In this document: in pieces, positions 33,676 to 44,756 of the stretch | Layout of the letters: each line of letters opens with the position of its first letter | Position numbering within the stretch: the stretch's first letter is position 1 | Assembly: GCA_003279535.1 (NCBI GenBank) | Contig: QCHO01000002.1 | Coordinates: forward strand, 1-64,000 | DNA length: 64,000 nt | Direction: 5' to 3' | DNA from: Prochlorococcus sp. AG-402-C22 | GTDB taxonomy: Bacteria; Cyanobacteriota; Cyanobacteriia; PCC-6307; Cyanobiaceae | Position numbers and translations under genes: made by a program | The notes under the pieces: model-generated | Told to the model about the DNA's origin: nothing | Databases searched by the model: none | Seen by the model: only the letters and a program-made list of their open reading frames with translations

Positions 33676-34110
33676 TTAAACAAAAGTTCTTATCTCTTTT
33701 AGGACTGCTGAAGGTGGATTTCGCTTAATAATACGTAAGAAATGTTCTTCAGCCTTCAAAGTTTCAATTAAATATTGACTAGCAAGTTCTGGTTTCATAT
33801 TTTGACCACATGTAAAAATATCAACTGCAGAATAATTAGATTCAGGCCAAGTATGAATTGAAATATGGGATTCAGCCAGTAATGCAATTGCTGTAACTCC
33901 TTGAGGTTCAAATTTATTACTTATCAAATTCAGAACTCTTGCCTTTGCCAATTTTGAAGCTCTATCTAATGAACAACGCAAAAAGGATTCATCATTTAAT
34001 TTTTCGTAATCACATCCATAAAGTTCCAACAAAAGGTGTTTGCAGTGATGAATTAATTTTTCATCATTACAAAAAGAATTTAAAATTTGATTTTTTTTTG
34101 GGACTTCCAT
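33676..34110 (-). CDS. speD: S-adenosylmethionine decarboxylase proenzyme
   Basis: LLAESHISIHTWPESNYSAVDIFTCG self-cleavage region. Confidence 0.94.
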   Translation of the reverse strand: MEVPKKNQILNSFCNDEKLIHHCKHLLLELYGCDYEKLNDESFLRCSLDRASKLAKARVLNLISNKFEPQGVTAIALLAESHISIHTWPESNYSAVDIFTCGQNMKPELASQYLIETLKAEEHFLRIIKRNPPSAVLKEIRTFV

Positions 34111-34161
34111 TAAAGAAATTTATATGTTTATAAGATTAGCTAAAAATTGTTATTTTTAAAG

Positions 34162-35253
34162 TTACAAGTAAATCATTTGTGAAGAGCCTAATAAAGATTG
34201 ATTAAATTTATCTAGATGCGTCGCACTAATAAAACATTGACTATCTTTTCCAACAGAATTTAATAATAAATTTTGTCTTGTTATGTCTAATTCGGCCAAG
34301 ACATCATCCAATATGAGTATTGGAGGGACATTTAATGTTTTAGTTAATAAATCTAATTCTGCCATTTTTAAAGCTAAGATAAAAGTTCTTTGCTGGCCAG
34401 ATGAACCATATTTTCTAACAGAAATATTATTAATGAGAAACTCAATATCATCACGATGAGGCCCAAAATTACATTTACCAGTCAATGATTCAATAGGACG
34501 CTGATTTATTAATTGTTCTACTATTTTCTTAGTAATAACTTCTTCTTCTTCTTCTTCTGGACTTATATTTTGTATCCCTGAAAGATAATTTATGCCTATG
34601 TGCTCTTTAGATTTACTTAAATATCTATGCCAATATTCAACATATGGTTTTATTTTTAATAAAGCCCTTCTCCTACGCCTAAAAATTCTTGTACTTATTA
34701 TTGACATTTGAATATCAAAGCTTTCAACAATTTCTGATGATTGATCATTTTGGAAGCTTTCTGAACGCCAATAATGACTTCTTTGCTTTAAAAGCCTGTT
34801 AAATCTACTTATCAAGTCTAAATATACTGGTTCAAGCTGAGATACAACTTTATCAATCCATATTCTGCGATAACTAGGTTCATTTCTAACGATACCTATA
34901 TCACTCGAGCAAAAACACACACTCCTAATGTAGTTCTTTATTTCGCTCTGCTTTTTTAAGATTGAATCATTGACATAAATTTTTTTAGAGCCTTTTCTAA
35001 ATAAATTTAACTTTAAATCATCTCTAAAATCTATTTGTCCTACAACTTCGGCCATATCACTATCATTTTCTATTAAATCTTTATCACTTAATGCTCTATT
35101 AGATTTTAATTGACTTAAGAATTCAATAGATTCAAGTAAATTTGACTTGCCAATGCCATTACAGCCAAGAACGATTGCTCTTTGCTCTTTTAGGTCAATT
35201 CCAAAACTTTTATGGTTCCGAAAATTTTTAATTTTTAATTTATTTAAAAAAAT
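34162..35253 (-). CDS. recF: DNA replication and repair protein RecF (start uncertain)
   Basis: FLNKLKIKNFRNHKSFGIDLKEQRAIVLGCNGIGKSNLLESIEFLS; GSSGQQRTFILALKMAELDLL; PILILDDVLAELD. No ATG/GTG/TTG in this frame between tRNA-Arg and the conserved N-terminus; 35253 is the minimal conserved start. Confidence 0.85.
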   Translation of the reverse strand: MFLNKLKIKNFRNHKSFGIDLKEQRAIVLGCNGIGKSNLLESIEFLSQLKSNRALSDKDLIENDSDMAEVVGQIDFRDDLKLNLFRKGSKKIYVNDSILKKQSEIKNYIRSVCFCSSDIGIVRNEPSYRRIWIDKVVSQLEPVYLDLISRFNRLLKQRSHYWRSESFQNDQSSEIVESFDIQMSIISTRIFRRRRRALLKIKPYVEYWHRYLSKSKEHIGINYLSGIQNISPEEEEEEVITKKIVEQLINQRPIESLTGKCNFGPHRDDIEFLINNISVRKYGSSGQQRTFILALKMAELDLLTKTLNVPPILILDDVLAELDITRQNLLLNSVGKDSQCFISATHLDKFNQSLLGSSQMIYL

Positions 35254-35330
35254 TTTCTTGATGCACTCATTAATTAAATTAGCTAAATTTAATATATTTA
35301 GATTTTCTTTAAAGAAATTGAAAAATAAAA

Positions 35331-35404
35331 GGGCATGTAGCTCAGTTGGATAGAGCATCAGATTCCGGTTCTGAGAGTCGGGGGTTCGAATCCCTCCATG
35401 CTCG
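35331..35404 (+). tRNA. tRNA-Arg(CCG)
   Basis: gggcatgtagctcagttggatagagcatcagattCCGgttctgagagtcgggggttcgaatccctccatgctcg; full cloverleaf. Confidence 0.94.
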
Positions 35405-35415
35405 TAACGTGATTA

Positions 35416-35862
35416 TTAAAGTTTATATTCCATTACTCTTATTCCATTTGGATCTAATATAAATCCGCTTTCTTCTAGACTTTTGAAAGAAGACTCTGGA
35501 GCCTGAACAGAAATACTACATCCAGGCATTTCTATATTTATTTTTTCAAGAGTTACTTGTAACAATATTGAATAAAAAAGTCCCTGATTACTACCTTTTG
35601 CTGCACTTAAATTCCATAAGTTAGCATTCAATCCCCTGTCTGATGTAACTCTAACAAAACCATATAATTTATTTCCTAATTCATTTTGTATTGTGTAAAA
35701 GAAATTACTTTTCTGAATAGCCTCAGAAAGGGGTTTCATTGGGAATGTCTCACAACCGCAATTCGCTAAAAGTTTGTTAACTTCTTTTGCTAATGGAATC
35801 TGGGAAGAATTAACAAAATAACCTTCTGGAAGAACAAGTTTTTTTTTAGAAAAATATTGCAA
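35416..35862 (-). CDS. conserved protein, possibly GNAT-like
   Basis: Spacing resembles GNAT acetyltransferases (LYGFVRVTSDRGLNANLWNLSAAKGSNQGLFYSILLQVTLEKI...SFKSLEESGFI); weak by-eye similarity. Confidence 0.5.
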   Translation of the reverse strand: MQYFSKKKLVLPEGYFVNSSQIPLAKEVNKLLANCGCETFPMKPLSEAIQKSNFFYTIQNELGNKLYGFVRVTSDRGLNANLWNLSAAKGSNQGLFYSILLQVTLEKINIEMPGCSISVQAPESSFKSLEESGFILDPNGIRVMEYKL

Positions 35863-35865
35863 TTA

Positions 35866-38835
35866 TCAACCTGTATTTCTCATGCCTGCTGCTATCCCAT
35901 TAATAGTTAAAAGTGCACCCCTCAAAAGCTCACTTCTACTATAAGCCCTTCTAGATTCATCTTTTTCAATAATAAATTCGCTAATTGGAGGTTGCCTTGT
36001 TTGATCTCTAAGTCTTCTTAAAAGCGAAACCTGTAAAAATCCTAATGGGATTATTGTCTTATTTCTTAAACTAACTGATGATTTTAAGTCTCTATCAGAT
36101 TCAAGAAGCTTATTTTTACCTGTAATTTCAAGTATTAAAGATTTTGTAAGATTATATTCTTTAGAAATTACTTCAAAAATAACATCAAAAGAATCTTTAT
36201 TTTCTTTACTGCCAAGAGTGTCAACATAATATTTGGCAACTTCCAAATCAACCTTAGATAATGTCATTTCTACCTTAGATATGAGCATCCTAAAAAAAGG
36301 CCATCTTTGATGAAGAACTCTTAATAATTCAATTTGTTGTGGGTCAGAATTTAATTCGGATGATAATGCAGTTCCTACTCCAAACCAACTTGGCAAAAGA
36401 AATCTACTTTGTGTCCAACCAAATACCCATGGAATAGCTCTTAAACTTGACAAATCTTTAGCACCTTTTTTTCTTCTGGCAGGTCTACTAGATATTTGTA
36501 ATTTACTTATTTCTTCTATTGGAGTGACCTCCTGAAAGAAATTTAATAAATCAGGATTTTCATGAACTAATTTTCTATAGTGAGACCTTGATGTTTCTGC
36601 AAGCCTTGACATTAATTGATTCCATTCTGGAGTAGCATCAAGCCTGTTATTCACCAAACTATTTTGAATAACAGCAGTAGTAACTGTCTCTAGATTATAC
36701 AAAGCCAGTTCAGGAAGACTATATTTTGAAGCTAATACTTCACCTTGTTCTGTTATTTTTATTCGCCCTTTTAAAGTACCACTTGGTTGTGCCAATATCG
36801 CCTGGTAGGCTGGTCCTCCCCCTCTACCTACAGAACCGCCTCTTCCATGAAAAAGTCTTAGCAATATGTTATTTCTACTTGCAAGATTTTGAAGAGCTAT
36901 TTGAGCTCTATGAATTTCCCAATTACTGGAAACAAACCCTGAATCTTTATTGCTATCTGAATATCCAAGCATTAATTCTTGAAGAGGTTTAAAGGATTCT
37001 CCAACTTTTGGCAATAATGATCTGTAAAAATCTAATTTAAACAATTTTTCCATTACTTCTGGGGCTCTTTTAAGGTCTTCAACAGTTTCGAAAAGAGGAA
37101 CGACCAATAATTGTGACTTTTGCGACTTATGATCAAGAAGTCCCATTTCTTTCGCCAATAAAAGAACTTCAAGCAAATCAGATGCGCTATGACTCATTGA
37201 AATTACATAAGAATGACAAATACGACTTCCGAATTCTTGCTGCAGTCTTTTAACCATTTTAAAAACTGAAAAGGTTTCTTCTGTAGTTTTTGTCCAGTTG
37301 ACGTCAGGAGGAATTAAAGGCCTTTTTGTATTTAATTCTTCTACAAGCCATTTAATTTTCTCTTCCTCAGACATTTGTTGATATGGGACAGACAAATCAA
37401 GATAATTTGTAAGCTCTTGTATAGCGTCACTATGTCTTGTGCTTTCTTGACGAATATCTAAACTTGCTAGTGAAAATCCAAATATATGAACCTGAGTAAG
37501 CAAGGTATTTACTGCCTCGCAAGTTAAATCTGTACTAATCAGACTATTTTTAATCAGTTCGAGATCATAGGTAAATTCACTAACTGATTTGTAATATAAG
37601 TTTTCAACTTTATCTATATTTTTAGCATCAATTTCCCCTTCTAAATCAGATTTCCAACCACTATCAGCTAATAAATTATTCCTTTCTTGTGTGAGCCTTA
37701 ACTTCTCTAAAATATAACTTAATTTCAATCTGTAAGGTTCTGATCTGTATCTTGTCGCCCTAGCTTCATAGATTTCTGGGAACTTAACCCTATCGGTTTC
37801 TAAAGACTCTAATAAAGAAGAACTTACTTGACTCCATTGCATTGAGACACTTAATTGGTCTCTTAAGTTAGATGTTGCAGTAATATATCTTTCCAACATC
37901 AACTGCCTTTGGTAGCAAGCAGTTCTCCATGTTATCTCAGGAGTAACAGATGGATTCCCATCCCTATCGGATCCTACCCAAGAACCGAAGTTACAAAAAG
38001 ATTCAGAGGGCATCTGAACATCTGGGTAATTTTCAGTAAGTGCTTCAAAGATTCTTCCTCTCAATTGAGGCATTGCATTAAATAAAACTTGCTGAAAATA
38101 ATGCAAGGCATAATCAACTTCATCTAAAACGGAAGGCTTAAATTGATGCAATTCATCTGTTCTCCACCAAAGTCTGACTTCCTCTTTTAATTGAGTTTTT
38201 AGAATATTTATTTCTTCTTTTGTTAAAAATTGCTCAACCTGTATTTTTTTCAACAAATTTGCAACCCTAGTTTGCTTATGTCTAATCGTATGTCTTACTA
38301 TCTCCGTCGGATGTGCAGTAAAAACTAAACGAATATCCATTTCCTGCAATAACTCCTCTAATTTTCCTGGAGGTACATTTAGTTTCCTAAGCCTATAAAA
38401 TAATTCTCTAAAAGTTACCGGAGCATTTTGCCTAGCCAACGCTGGGGCAAAAGGATCAAGATTATCAGGCGATTTTTGAACATTCTTATTTGTAAAGCTT
38501 TGAATATATCTATCTTCCTCAACTCTTTGTTCCAAAATATTCACAAGTTGAAAATATAGTGAAAATGCCCTTGCTGCTGCAATAGATTCTGCCAAATCCA
38601 TGGAATTTATAATTTCAACTATTTCATCTTTAAAAGTTTTTGAACTAACACCATCAATTTGTTTTGAATAACTTAATTCTTTAAGCTGTATCAATCTCAC
38701 TGCTTGATCTTCTGGGCATTCTTCTCTGAGAACAGCTTCCCATAGATCCTCTATTAAAAGACGATTTTTATCAAGTGGATCATTGTTACTTATTAGATCC
38801 ATTTTATTTTTTTTTTCCTGTTGGGAAGATTCCAT
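35866..38835 (-). CDS. ppc: phosphoenolpyruvate carboxylase
   Basis: [76 protein letters not shown]. Confidence 0.98.
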   Translation of the reverse strand: MESSQQEKKNKMDLISNNDPLDKNRLLIEDLWEAVLREECPEDQAVRLIQLKELSYSKQIDGVSSKTFKDEIVEIINSMDLAESIAAARAFSLYFQLVNILEQRVEEDRYIQSFTNKNVQKSPDNLDPFAPALARQNAPVTFRELFYRLRKLNVPPGKLEELLQEMDIRLVFTAHPTEIVRHTIRHKQTRVANLLKKIQVEQFLTKEEINILKTQLKEEVRLWWRTDELHQFKPSVLDEVDYALHYFQQVLFNAMPQLRGRIFEALTENYPDVQMPSESFCNFGSWVGSDRDGNPSVTPEITWRTACYQRQLMLERYITATSNLRDQLSVSMQWSQVSSSLLESLETDRVKFPEIYEARATRYRSEPYRLKLSYILEKLRLTQERNNLLADSGWKSDLEGEIDAKNIDKVENLYYKSVSEFTYDLELIKNSLISTDLTCEAVNTLLTQVHIFGFSLASLDIRQESTRHSDAIQELTNYLDLSVPYQQMSEEEKIKWLVEELNTKRPLIPPDVNWTKTTEETFSVFKMVKRLQQEFGSRICHSYVISMSHSASDLLEVLLLAKEMGLLDHKSQKSQLLVVPLFETVEDLKRAPEVMEKLFKLDFYRSLLPKVGESFKPLQELMLGYSDSNKDSGFVSSNWEIHRAQIALQNLASRNNILLRLFHGRGGSVGRGGGPAYQAILAQPSGTLKGRIKITEQGEVLASKYSLPELALYNLETVTTAVIQNSLVNNRLDATPEWNQLMSRLAETSRSHYRKLVHENPDLLNFFQEVTPIEEISKLQISSRPARRKKGAKDLSSLRAIPWVFGWTQSRFLLPSWFGVGTALSSELNSDPQQIELLRVLHQRWPFFRMLISKVEMTLSKVDLEVAKYYVDTLGSKENKDSFDVIFEVISKEYNLTKSLILEITGKNKLLESDRDLKSSVSLRNKTIIPLGFLQVSLLRRLRDQTRQPPISEFIIEKDESRRAYSRSELLRGALLTINGIAAGMRNTG

Positions 38836-38888
38836 ATAATTATTATGTCACAAGTAAAAATATTCAGATCAAATGTTTTTTTAAATAA

Positions 38889-40007
38889 TCAAATACTAGC
38901 TTGTTCATTGATGATCATATCATCGATAGTAAGTTTCATTATTTGCTCAATAGAGAGACCTTTTTTATATTGATTTATCCATTTTATAGATTGATTTCCT
39001 TCTTCAAGCACTTTATGGATAGGTTCCAGAAGATGTTTCATATTAAATTTTTCTGCGGTGAATGATAAATCTGATAATAAGTTTTGAATCCATTCTCTAC
39101 AAATAACTTTTTTGCCATCTTGCCAGTGAATTAACTCTGAATTAAGACTATCTTTAGCAGCATAAATTTCATTTTGATCGCAAATTTCTGATAATTGTTC
39201 AATAGAAAAAATACTCGCAGTCAAGGGATCTAAAGTGTTTATGTTGTCAAAAAGATGTAAAATCCTCAGTTCTAGCATGGCTGTTATCCCCAATAGCAAA
39301 TTTATATCATGAACAAAATCACAAATTCTCAATTCCAAACGATCAAGAATTAAAGGCCTTTGGGGACCATTTGGTCTGATTGAAGACCAAAAATGCCTTA
39401 TATTTTGCATGTTTTTATTAGCTATATTTTCCTCCATCCATTCGATGTAGGAATCATGGTTTATAAAAAAAGGTACTTTACTAGGTGTTTTAGGAAACTG
39501 AATCCACCTCTGAGAATGATTTTCTGTAATTTTATTATTCAAAAAAGGTGAGCTAGCGCTTATTGATAGATACAAAGCAGCCTCAGATCTTATTAATCTA
39601 ATAGCAGCAAAAAGCTTATCTAAGTTCTCTATTCCTATGTTTATATGGACACTTGAAGTTGCAATAGAGATCCCATAGTTATCTTGTATAAATTGATGAT
39701 AAACATTTTCAATATCAGATCTTTGAAATTTCATATCATGTTTGAAACAAAGAGTGGATGAGGGAATGATTGTTAACCCTTTGTTGTTTAGCCATTGTCT
39801 TAAGTTCTTTCTTGGTGTTATTAATTGTCTATGTAACAACTTGTAGTTTTTTTCAGGTGTTGTTATGTATTCAACATTTCTGTTATCAGGCTCTTTCACG
39901 AAATTAGAAAAATTTTTTTCTACATCTGCTGAAACACCAATATGAGAATTAAAAGAACCTGTGAAAAGTTCCACTTCAAAACCTTTATAAAGATAAAGCT
40001 GACTCAT
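38889..40007 (-). CDS. gshA: glutamate-cysteine ligase, cyanobacterial type
   Basis: LYKGFEVELFTG...SSVHINIGIENLDKLFAAIRLIRSEAALYLSISASSPFLN...RPLILDRLELRICDFV. Confidence 0.85.
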   Translation of the reverse strand: MSQLYLYKGFEVELFTGSFNSHIGVSADVEKNFSNFVKEPDNRNVEYITTPEKNYKLLHRQLITPRKNLRQWLNNKGLTIIPSSTLCFKHDMKFQRSDIENVYHQFIQDNYGISIATSSVHINIGIENLDKLFAAIRLIRSEAALYLSISASSPFLNNKITENHSQRWIQFPKTPSKVPFFINHDSYIEWMEENIANKNMQNIRHFWSSIRPNGPQRPLILDRLELRICDFVHDINLLLGITAMLELRILHLFDNINTLDPLTASIFSIEQLSEICDQNEIYAAKDSLNSELIHWQDGKKVICREWIQNLLSDLSFTAEKFNMKHLLEPIHKVLEEGNQSIKWINQYKKGLSIEQIMKLTIDDMIINEQASI

Positions 40008-41528
40008 TTATTTATCCAAACAGGCTATTGCTTTTAGTATCCCCTTAGCTTTATTAATAGTCTCTTGATATTCATTCTCAGGCGAAGAATCAGCAACTAT
40101 TCCTGCACCTGCCTGCACTGATACATTATATGTTCCATCTTTTGAAGGTTTAACTATCATAGTTCTTATTGTAATTGCCGTATTCAATGCCCCATTTATA
40201 TCAATAGATCCATAAACACCCGCATAAGGTCCTCTAGCATCTTTTTCAAAGTGTTTAATCAACTGCATAGCTCTAATTTTTGGTGCGCCAGTTACTGTTC
40301 CAGCGGGAAAACATGCCTTTAGCAAATCCCATACATCTGTCTTGTTTTTTAAGATTCCTTCAACTTCACTCACAATATGCATGACATGTGAATATTTCTC
40401 AATAACCATTAAATCTTTTACCTCCACAGTTCCAATTTCGCAAACCCTTCCAAGATCATTTCTTCCAAGATCAATCAGCATTACATGCTCAGCTATCTCT
40501 TTTGGATCTTTTAATAAATCCTTTTCTAATTCCAGATCTTCTTGAGGATCATTACCTCTGGGCCTTGTACCAGCTATTGGTCTCAAGCTTGCAACAATCT
40601 GACTATTTTTATTTTTTTCAGCTTTAACCATAACTTCAGGACTGGAACCTATTAGATACCATGAGCCAAAATCAAAAAATGACATATATGGAGATGGATT
40701 AACCATCCTTAAACTTCTATATAAATTAAAGGGATCATTATTGACATTAGTATGAAATCTCTGACTTATAACGATTTGGAAGATATCTCCTCTTCTTATA
40801 TATTCTTTTGCGGAGAGAACAGCATCCTCAAAATCTTTTTTCTTCCAATTACTTTTAATTTCTAAATTCAAATTTTCATTTTCATTCCATTCTAAAAACT
40901 CGTTTTCTTCCAGAGGAACTTTCATTAAATTTCTAGTTTTCTTAATTTTAGAAATTGAGTTTAGATAAACTTCATCAATAGACGACTCTTTAGAAGAAGT
41001 TGTATCTGCATAAACTACCGCGGTTATACATCTTTTTATTTGATCAAAAACAACTAACTGATCAAAAAACATCCAGGAACCATCAGGTATATCGTTTTCT
41101 TCAATTTCATTGATTGGAACGCTTGGTTCTATACGATTAATTAATTCATAACCCCAAGAACCATAAAGCTGTCCAATTGATGGCAAATCTTCGAGCACGG
41201 ATGACTTATATTCGTTTGTCCAAGTTCTTAAAATATTAAAAGGATCTCCTTTGTGTATTTCAGTTTTTCCATTATTCCATGTTTTGAAAATTTCTTCTCC
41301 GTAGCAAACAGCTTCCCAAAGAGGTTTAGTAGCAACAATACTCCACCTCCCCAAACTCTCTCCACCCTCTACAGACTCAAGGAAAACACCATGGGAATCT
41401 TTTTCGGATAATTTTAACCAAGTTGATAATGGAGTCTCTAAATCAGCTGGCCAAGTTTGAGTGATAGGTATAAAATTTTTACCTTCTTCATAAGCCTTAA
41501 AAAAAATATCTTTCTGAGAGCTGATCAT
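40008..41528 (-). CDS. trpE: anthranilate synthase component I
   Basis: IFQIVISQRFHT; SPEVMVKAE...RPIAGTRPRGNDPQED; EVEGILKNKTDVWDLLKACFPAGTVTGAPKIRAMQLI. Confidence 0.95.
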   Translation of the reverse strand: MISSQKDIFFKAYEEGKNFIPITQTWPADLETPLSTWLKLSEKDSHGVFLESVEGGESLGRWSIVATKPLWEAVCYGEEIFKTWNNGKTEIHKGDPFNILRTWTNEYKSSVLEDLPSIGQLYGSWGYELINRIEPSVPINEIEENDIPDGSWMFFDQLVVFDQIKRCITAVVYADTTSSKESSIDEVYLNSISKIKKTRNLMKVPLEENEFLEWNENENLNLEIKSNWKKKDFEDAVLSAKEYIRRGDIFQIVISQRFHTNVNNDPFNLYRSLRMVNPSPYMSFFDFGSWYLIGSSPEVMVKAEKNKNSQIVASLRPIAGTRPRGNDPQEDLELEKDLLKDPKEIAEHVMLIDLGRNDLGRVCEIGTVEVKDLMVIEKYSHVMHIVSEVEGILKNKTDVWDLLKACFPAGTVTGAPKIRAMQLIKHFEKDARGPYAGVYGSIDINGALNTAITIRTMIVKPSKDGTYNVSVQAGAGIVADSSPENEYQETINKAKGILKAIACLDK

Positions 41529-41587
41529 ACTAATAATGTCAACCCAAATTATAATTATATTTTTCTTTTATATCAACTTTAAAAAAA

Positions 41588-42010
41588 TTAATCAAAAGTA
41601 TTCTTTGTTGTAAATTTCAACCCAGCTGGATTAGGGTTCTCACCTATTCTTCTTGGGTTATGGCCGACTTTTTCTCTACCCTCATTAACTTTCTCAGGGA
41701 ACACACCATCTTTTGGATGTAAGAATTCAATATCACCACCTGGAAAAATTCTGTAGATTTTGAAGTCCTCAATTCTTGGTTTGAAGGCACGTAATTGTGT
41801 TCCTAGTGCAAGACATTGCTCTTTTCTTGCAAAGTACATTAAGTTATCGCCTTCATGCATAATAGCGGCACCACCGGTGGGCAATTCAAAAGCCTGTTCT
41901 TTTGTGCTATTCCATACAATCGCATATTTTTCTTCAGTTTCTGCTGAGTTTAATAAACCCCCAGTACTTCCTATATGCTTTGGTAATTGACCAACTAAAG
42001 TTTCCGTCAT
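41588..42010 (-). CDS. psaD: photosystem I reaction center subunit II
   Basis: [58 protein letters not shown]. Confidence 0.97.
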   Translation of the reverse strand: MTETLVGQLPKHIGSTGGLLNSAETEEKYAIVWNSTKEQAFELPTGGAAIMHEGDNLMYFARKEQCLALGTQLRAFKPRIEDFKIYRIFPGGDIEFLHPKDGVFPEKVNEGREKVGHNPRRIGENPNPAGLKFTTKNTFD

Positions 42011-42120
42011 CCTTGATTTTGAGTTATTTATAATAAGAAATTAGCATTCATATTTTACAAAATTCAAAATTGATAAGAAAGTTTCTACATTATTTAATAA
42101 ATGTAAGATTTATTTTTATT

Positions 42121-43488
42121 TCATTTTGAATCTGAAATAGGGAAAAATACAGTCAAACCTGTATCACGCCTTTGCGTAACATGTCCTCCTAAACTAGCTA
42201 ATAACTTCTGAGTTGCATTTTGGCTTAATTGTAAACTACCTGTTTGAGGGTTCCAATTTAAAACAGGACCAATATCAGAACCATTTTCTCCTTTCAATAT
42301 TTCTTTTGGATGACTATCTAATTTTTGGACCTTTAATTGAAGTTTGAGTTTTTGTCCAGCTGGTCTTAATTCTAAAATTAATGTACTACCTTCTTTCAAT
42401 CCTCTAGTATTTTTATCGATTAATCCCCTTAACATTAATTCTAATTTTTCAGAATCACTCAAAATTTGTGGAAGTTGATTTGGGATATCAATCTTTAAAG
42501 AAATCCCACGACGATTCAATTGTTTATTCCAAATAGGAGTAAGTTTTTTAAAAATTTCAGTTAAGTTAATTTTTGCCAAGTTATTTAATGAAGGAACTTC
42601 ATTACTTACTAACTCCGCAGCATTAAAAATTAAACCGAACCTATCAATTTGCTCATTACATTCATTATCTATTTGTATTAAACGATTTCTCATTGATTCA
42701 TCCATATTATATTTTTTTAAAGTAGAACTTATGAGGGTTCTTATTGTTGCCAAAGGCGTTCTTACTTCATGAGATATTGCACGTAATAATTTTGCTTCAG
42801 TTATTTGCACATTTTTTTCATCGTTTTTTACAGAATTCTGTATGTTATGGTTTGGCGCAATACTTGCTAATTTTGCCGATAATATTGGCCAAAATAGTTG
42901 TTCAAATTGATTATCAATATTAAGGTTACCTAAATTATTGATTGCATTACGAAATTTTACTCCTTCCTCATAATTTTCTTGATTCAATTTCGCATGCATT
43001 AATTCAATTGAAAGTTTTAGGCTTTCTTCATCACATTTAATTAATAGAATTTTCTTATCTTTTTCTCCAACAATTGATAATATGCATTGAAAATTTGGGG
43101 TGATTATCATCAAAAAAGGTTCATAACCATCTTCTTGGCATAGATTTAAGACTTTATAATTACTAACTAAATCGAAATCTTTTTTTATCTTGTCTGAATT
43201 ATTGACTGGCAAAAAACCTGCATTCTCATTTTTAAAGTATGGAAACCCCTCTGGAGACCAAAGCCATCCATGAAGTTGATTTAAAAATTTTTCATCATTA
43301 AAAGCTGGCAAAGGAGAGGCGACCCAAATCCCCCCCTGTTTATAATTCTGAGATAGGAAATCTTTTTGTATAACTTCTAAAGAAGCCCACCACATTCTTC
43401 TGGATGTATCATCATCCACATATATAGTTTGAACTCCTTTAATCAAAAGGTCTTGGATTTTTTTTATAGTTATTTGTGATTTCATCAA
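42121..43488 (-). CDS. sensor histidine kinase-like protein with divergent ATPase region
   Basis: H-box LLRAISHEVRTPLATIRTLISSTLKKY; C-terminal GSLQLSQNATQKLLASLGGHVTQRRDTGLTVFFPIS resembles the G2/C-terminal part of HATPase_c; no DxGxG G1 box seen. Confidence 0.78.
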   Translation of the reverse strand: MMKSQITIKKIQDLLIKGVQTIYVDDDTSRRMWWASLEVIQKDFLSQNYKQGGIWVASPLPAFNDEKFLNQLHGWLWSPEGFPYFKNENAGFLPVNNSDKIKKDFDLVSNYKVLNLCQEDGYEPFLMIITPNFQCILSIVGEKDKKILLIKCDEESLKLSIELMHAKLNQENYEEGVKFRNAINNLGNLNIDNQFEQLFWPILSAKLASIAPNHNIQNSVKNDEKNVQITEAKLLRAISHEVRTPLATIRTLISSTLKKYNMDESMRNRLIQIDNECNEQIDRFGLIFNAAELVSNEVPSLNNLAKINLTEIFKKLTPIWNKQLNRRGISLKIDIPNQLPQILSDSEKLELMLRGLIDKNTRGLKEGSTLILELRPAGQKLKLQLKVQKLDSHPKEILKGENGSDIGPVLNWNPQTGSLQLSQNATQKLLASLGGHVTQRRDTGLTVFFPISDSK

Positions 43489-44756
43489 CTTCTTAGTGAT
43501 CTAGAACGTTTCAATATAGATAAAACAAATCCAATTGATATAAAATTAGTAACCAATGACGTTCGACCATAGCTCATAAAAGGAAGGGGAATTCCAGTAA
43601 CTGGTCCTAATCCAATAGTCATAAATAAGTTAATAATTATTTGGAATAAAAAAGTTGAGGCTATTCCAATAACAATCAGAGATTCAAAGTTGGTCCTAGC
43701 AATTGTTGCAATATTAATAAGTTTTTTAATCAAAAAAAAGAACAAAAATAAAACTATCATGCACCCCACAAAACCCAATTCTTCGCCTAAAGCACTGAAT
43801 ATAAAATCAGTATGTTGTTCTGGTATAAATTGCAAATTAGTCAGCTTACCTTGTAGCAAACCACTGCCAAATAATCCTCCAGAACCAATTGCAATTTGAC
43901 TCTGTATCAAATGATATCCACCACCTAATGGATCTCTATTTGGATCTAAAAATAAAACTAATCTATCTTTTTGATATTCTTTTAAGCCATATTGCCACAA
44001 AATTGGTGTCAATTTTGCAACTAAAAAATGGAAAGAAATAGCGATAGCAGAAAAAATAATTTTCTTTTTCGAAGATCTATAAGCAAGATATCCTATAAAT
44101 GGAATCCAGAAAATAAGAAGAGTTGGTAAGGTTAAATATAATATAGAAGTGACAATACAAAACAATAATATCAAAATCCACTCTATGGGCATTTGCGACC
44201 AATAGAGCATCACACCTGTCAAAAAAATTAAAACTAAAGAGGTACCTAAGTCCGGCTGAAAGAAAATTAATAACCAGGGAAAAACTACTACTAATAAGGG
44301 CAATACTAAATCCCTTATTGTTAAAATTATTTTTTTGTCGAGTACTAAAGCAAGAGTTAATACAGTACTTAGTTTAGCTACTTCTGAAGGCTGAAAAGAA
44401 AAGATGCCCAAGTTTAACCATCTTTGAGCTCCAGAAACTGATACCCCAAAAAAATAAATTAGTAATAAGGATATTAAAGTACACAAATAAAATGGGACCA
44501 AATACTTTTTAAGTCTCTCTAACGGTATATAAGAAATAAAAAATGCTAGAAAATAACCTAAAAAACCAGTTAAGATATGACCTGAATAATTAGATACTAA
44601 AAAATCACCCTGAATACTTTTTATTAATAAACCCGAAATAATAACCAAAAAAAGAGGAATCAAAAGTAGTGGAGAAAATAAAAATCCTCTACTAAACTTA
44701 TCTTTTTTTTGTAAAAATCCTCTCTTATTTAATAAATAAATTTTCCTAAACATCAA
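43485..44756 (-). CDS. rodA: rod shape-determining protein RodA (SEDS family)
   Basis: GAQRWLNLGIFSFQPSEVAKLS; FQPDLGTSLVLIFL; IPEQHTDFIFSALGEELGFVG; GIPLPFMSYGRTSL. Confidence 0.94.
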   Translation of the reverse strand: MMFRKIYLLNKRGFLQKKDKFSRGFLFSPLLLIPLFLVIISGLLIKSIQGDFLVSNYSGHILTGFLGYFLAFFISYIPLERLKKYLVPFYLCTLISLLLIYFFGVSVSGAQRWLNLGIFSFQPSEVAKLSTVLTLALVLDKKIILTIRDLVLPLLVVVFPWLLIFFQPDLGTSLVLIFLTGVMLYWSQMPIEWILILLFCIVTSILYLTLPTLLIFWIPFIGYLAYRSSKKKIIFSAIAISFHFLVAKLTPILWQYGLKEYQKDRLVLFLDPNRDPLGGGYHLIQSQIAIGSGGLFGSGLLQGKLTNLQFIPEQHTDFIFSALGEELGFVGCMIVLFLFFFLIKKLINIATIARTNFESLIVIGIASTFLFQIIINLFMTIGLGPVTGIPLPFMSYGRTSLVTNFISIGFVLSILKRSRSLRS

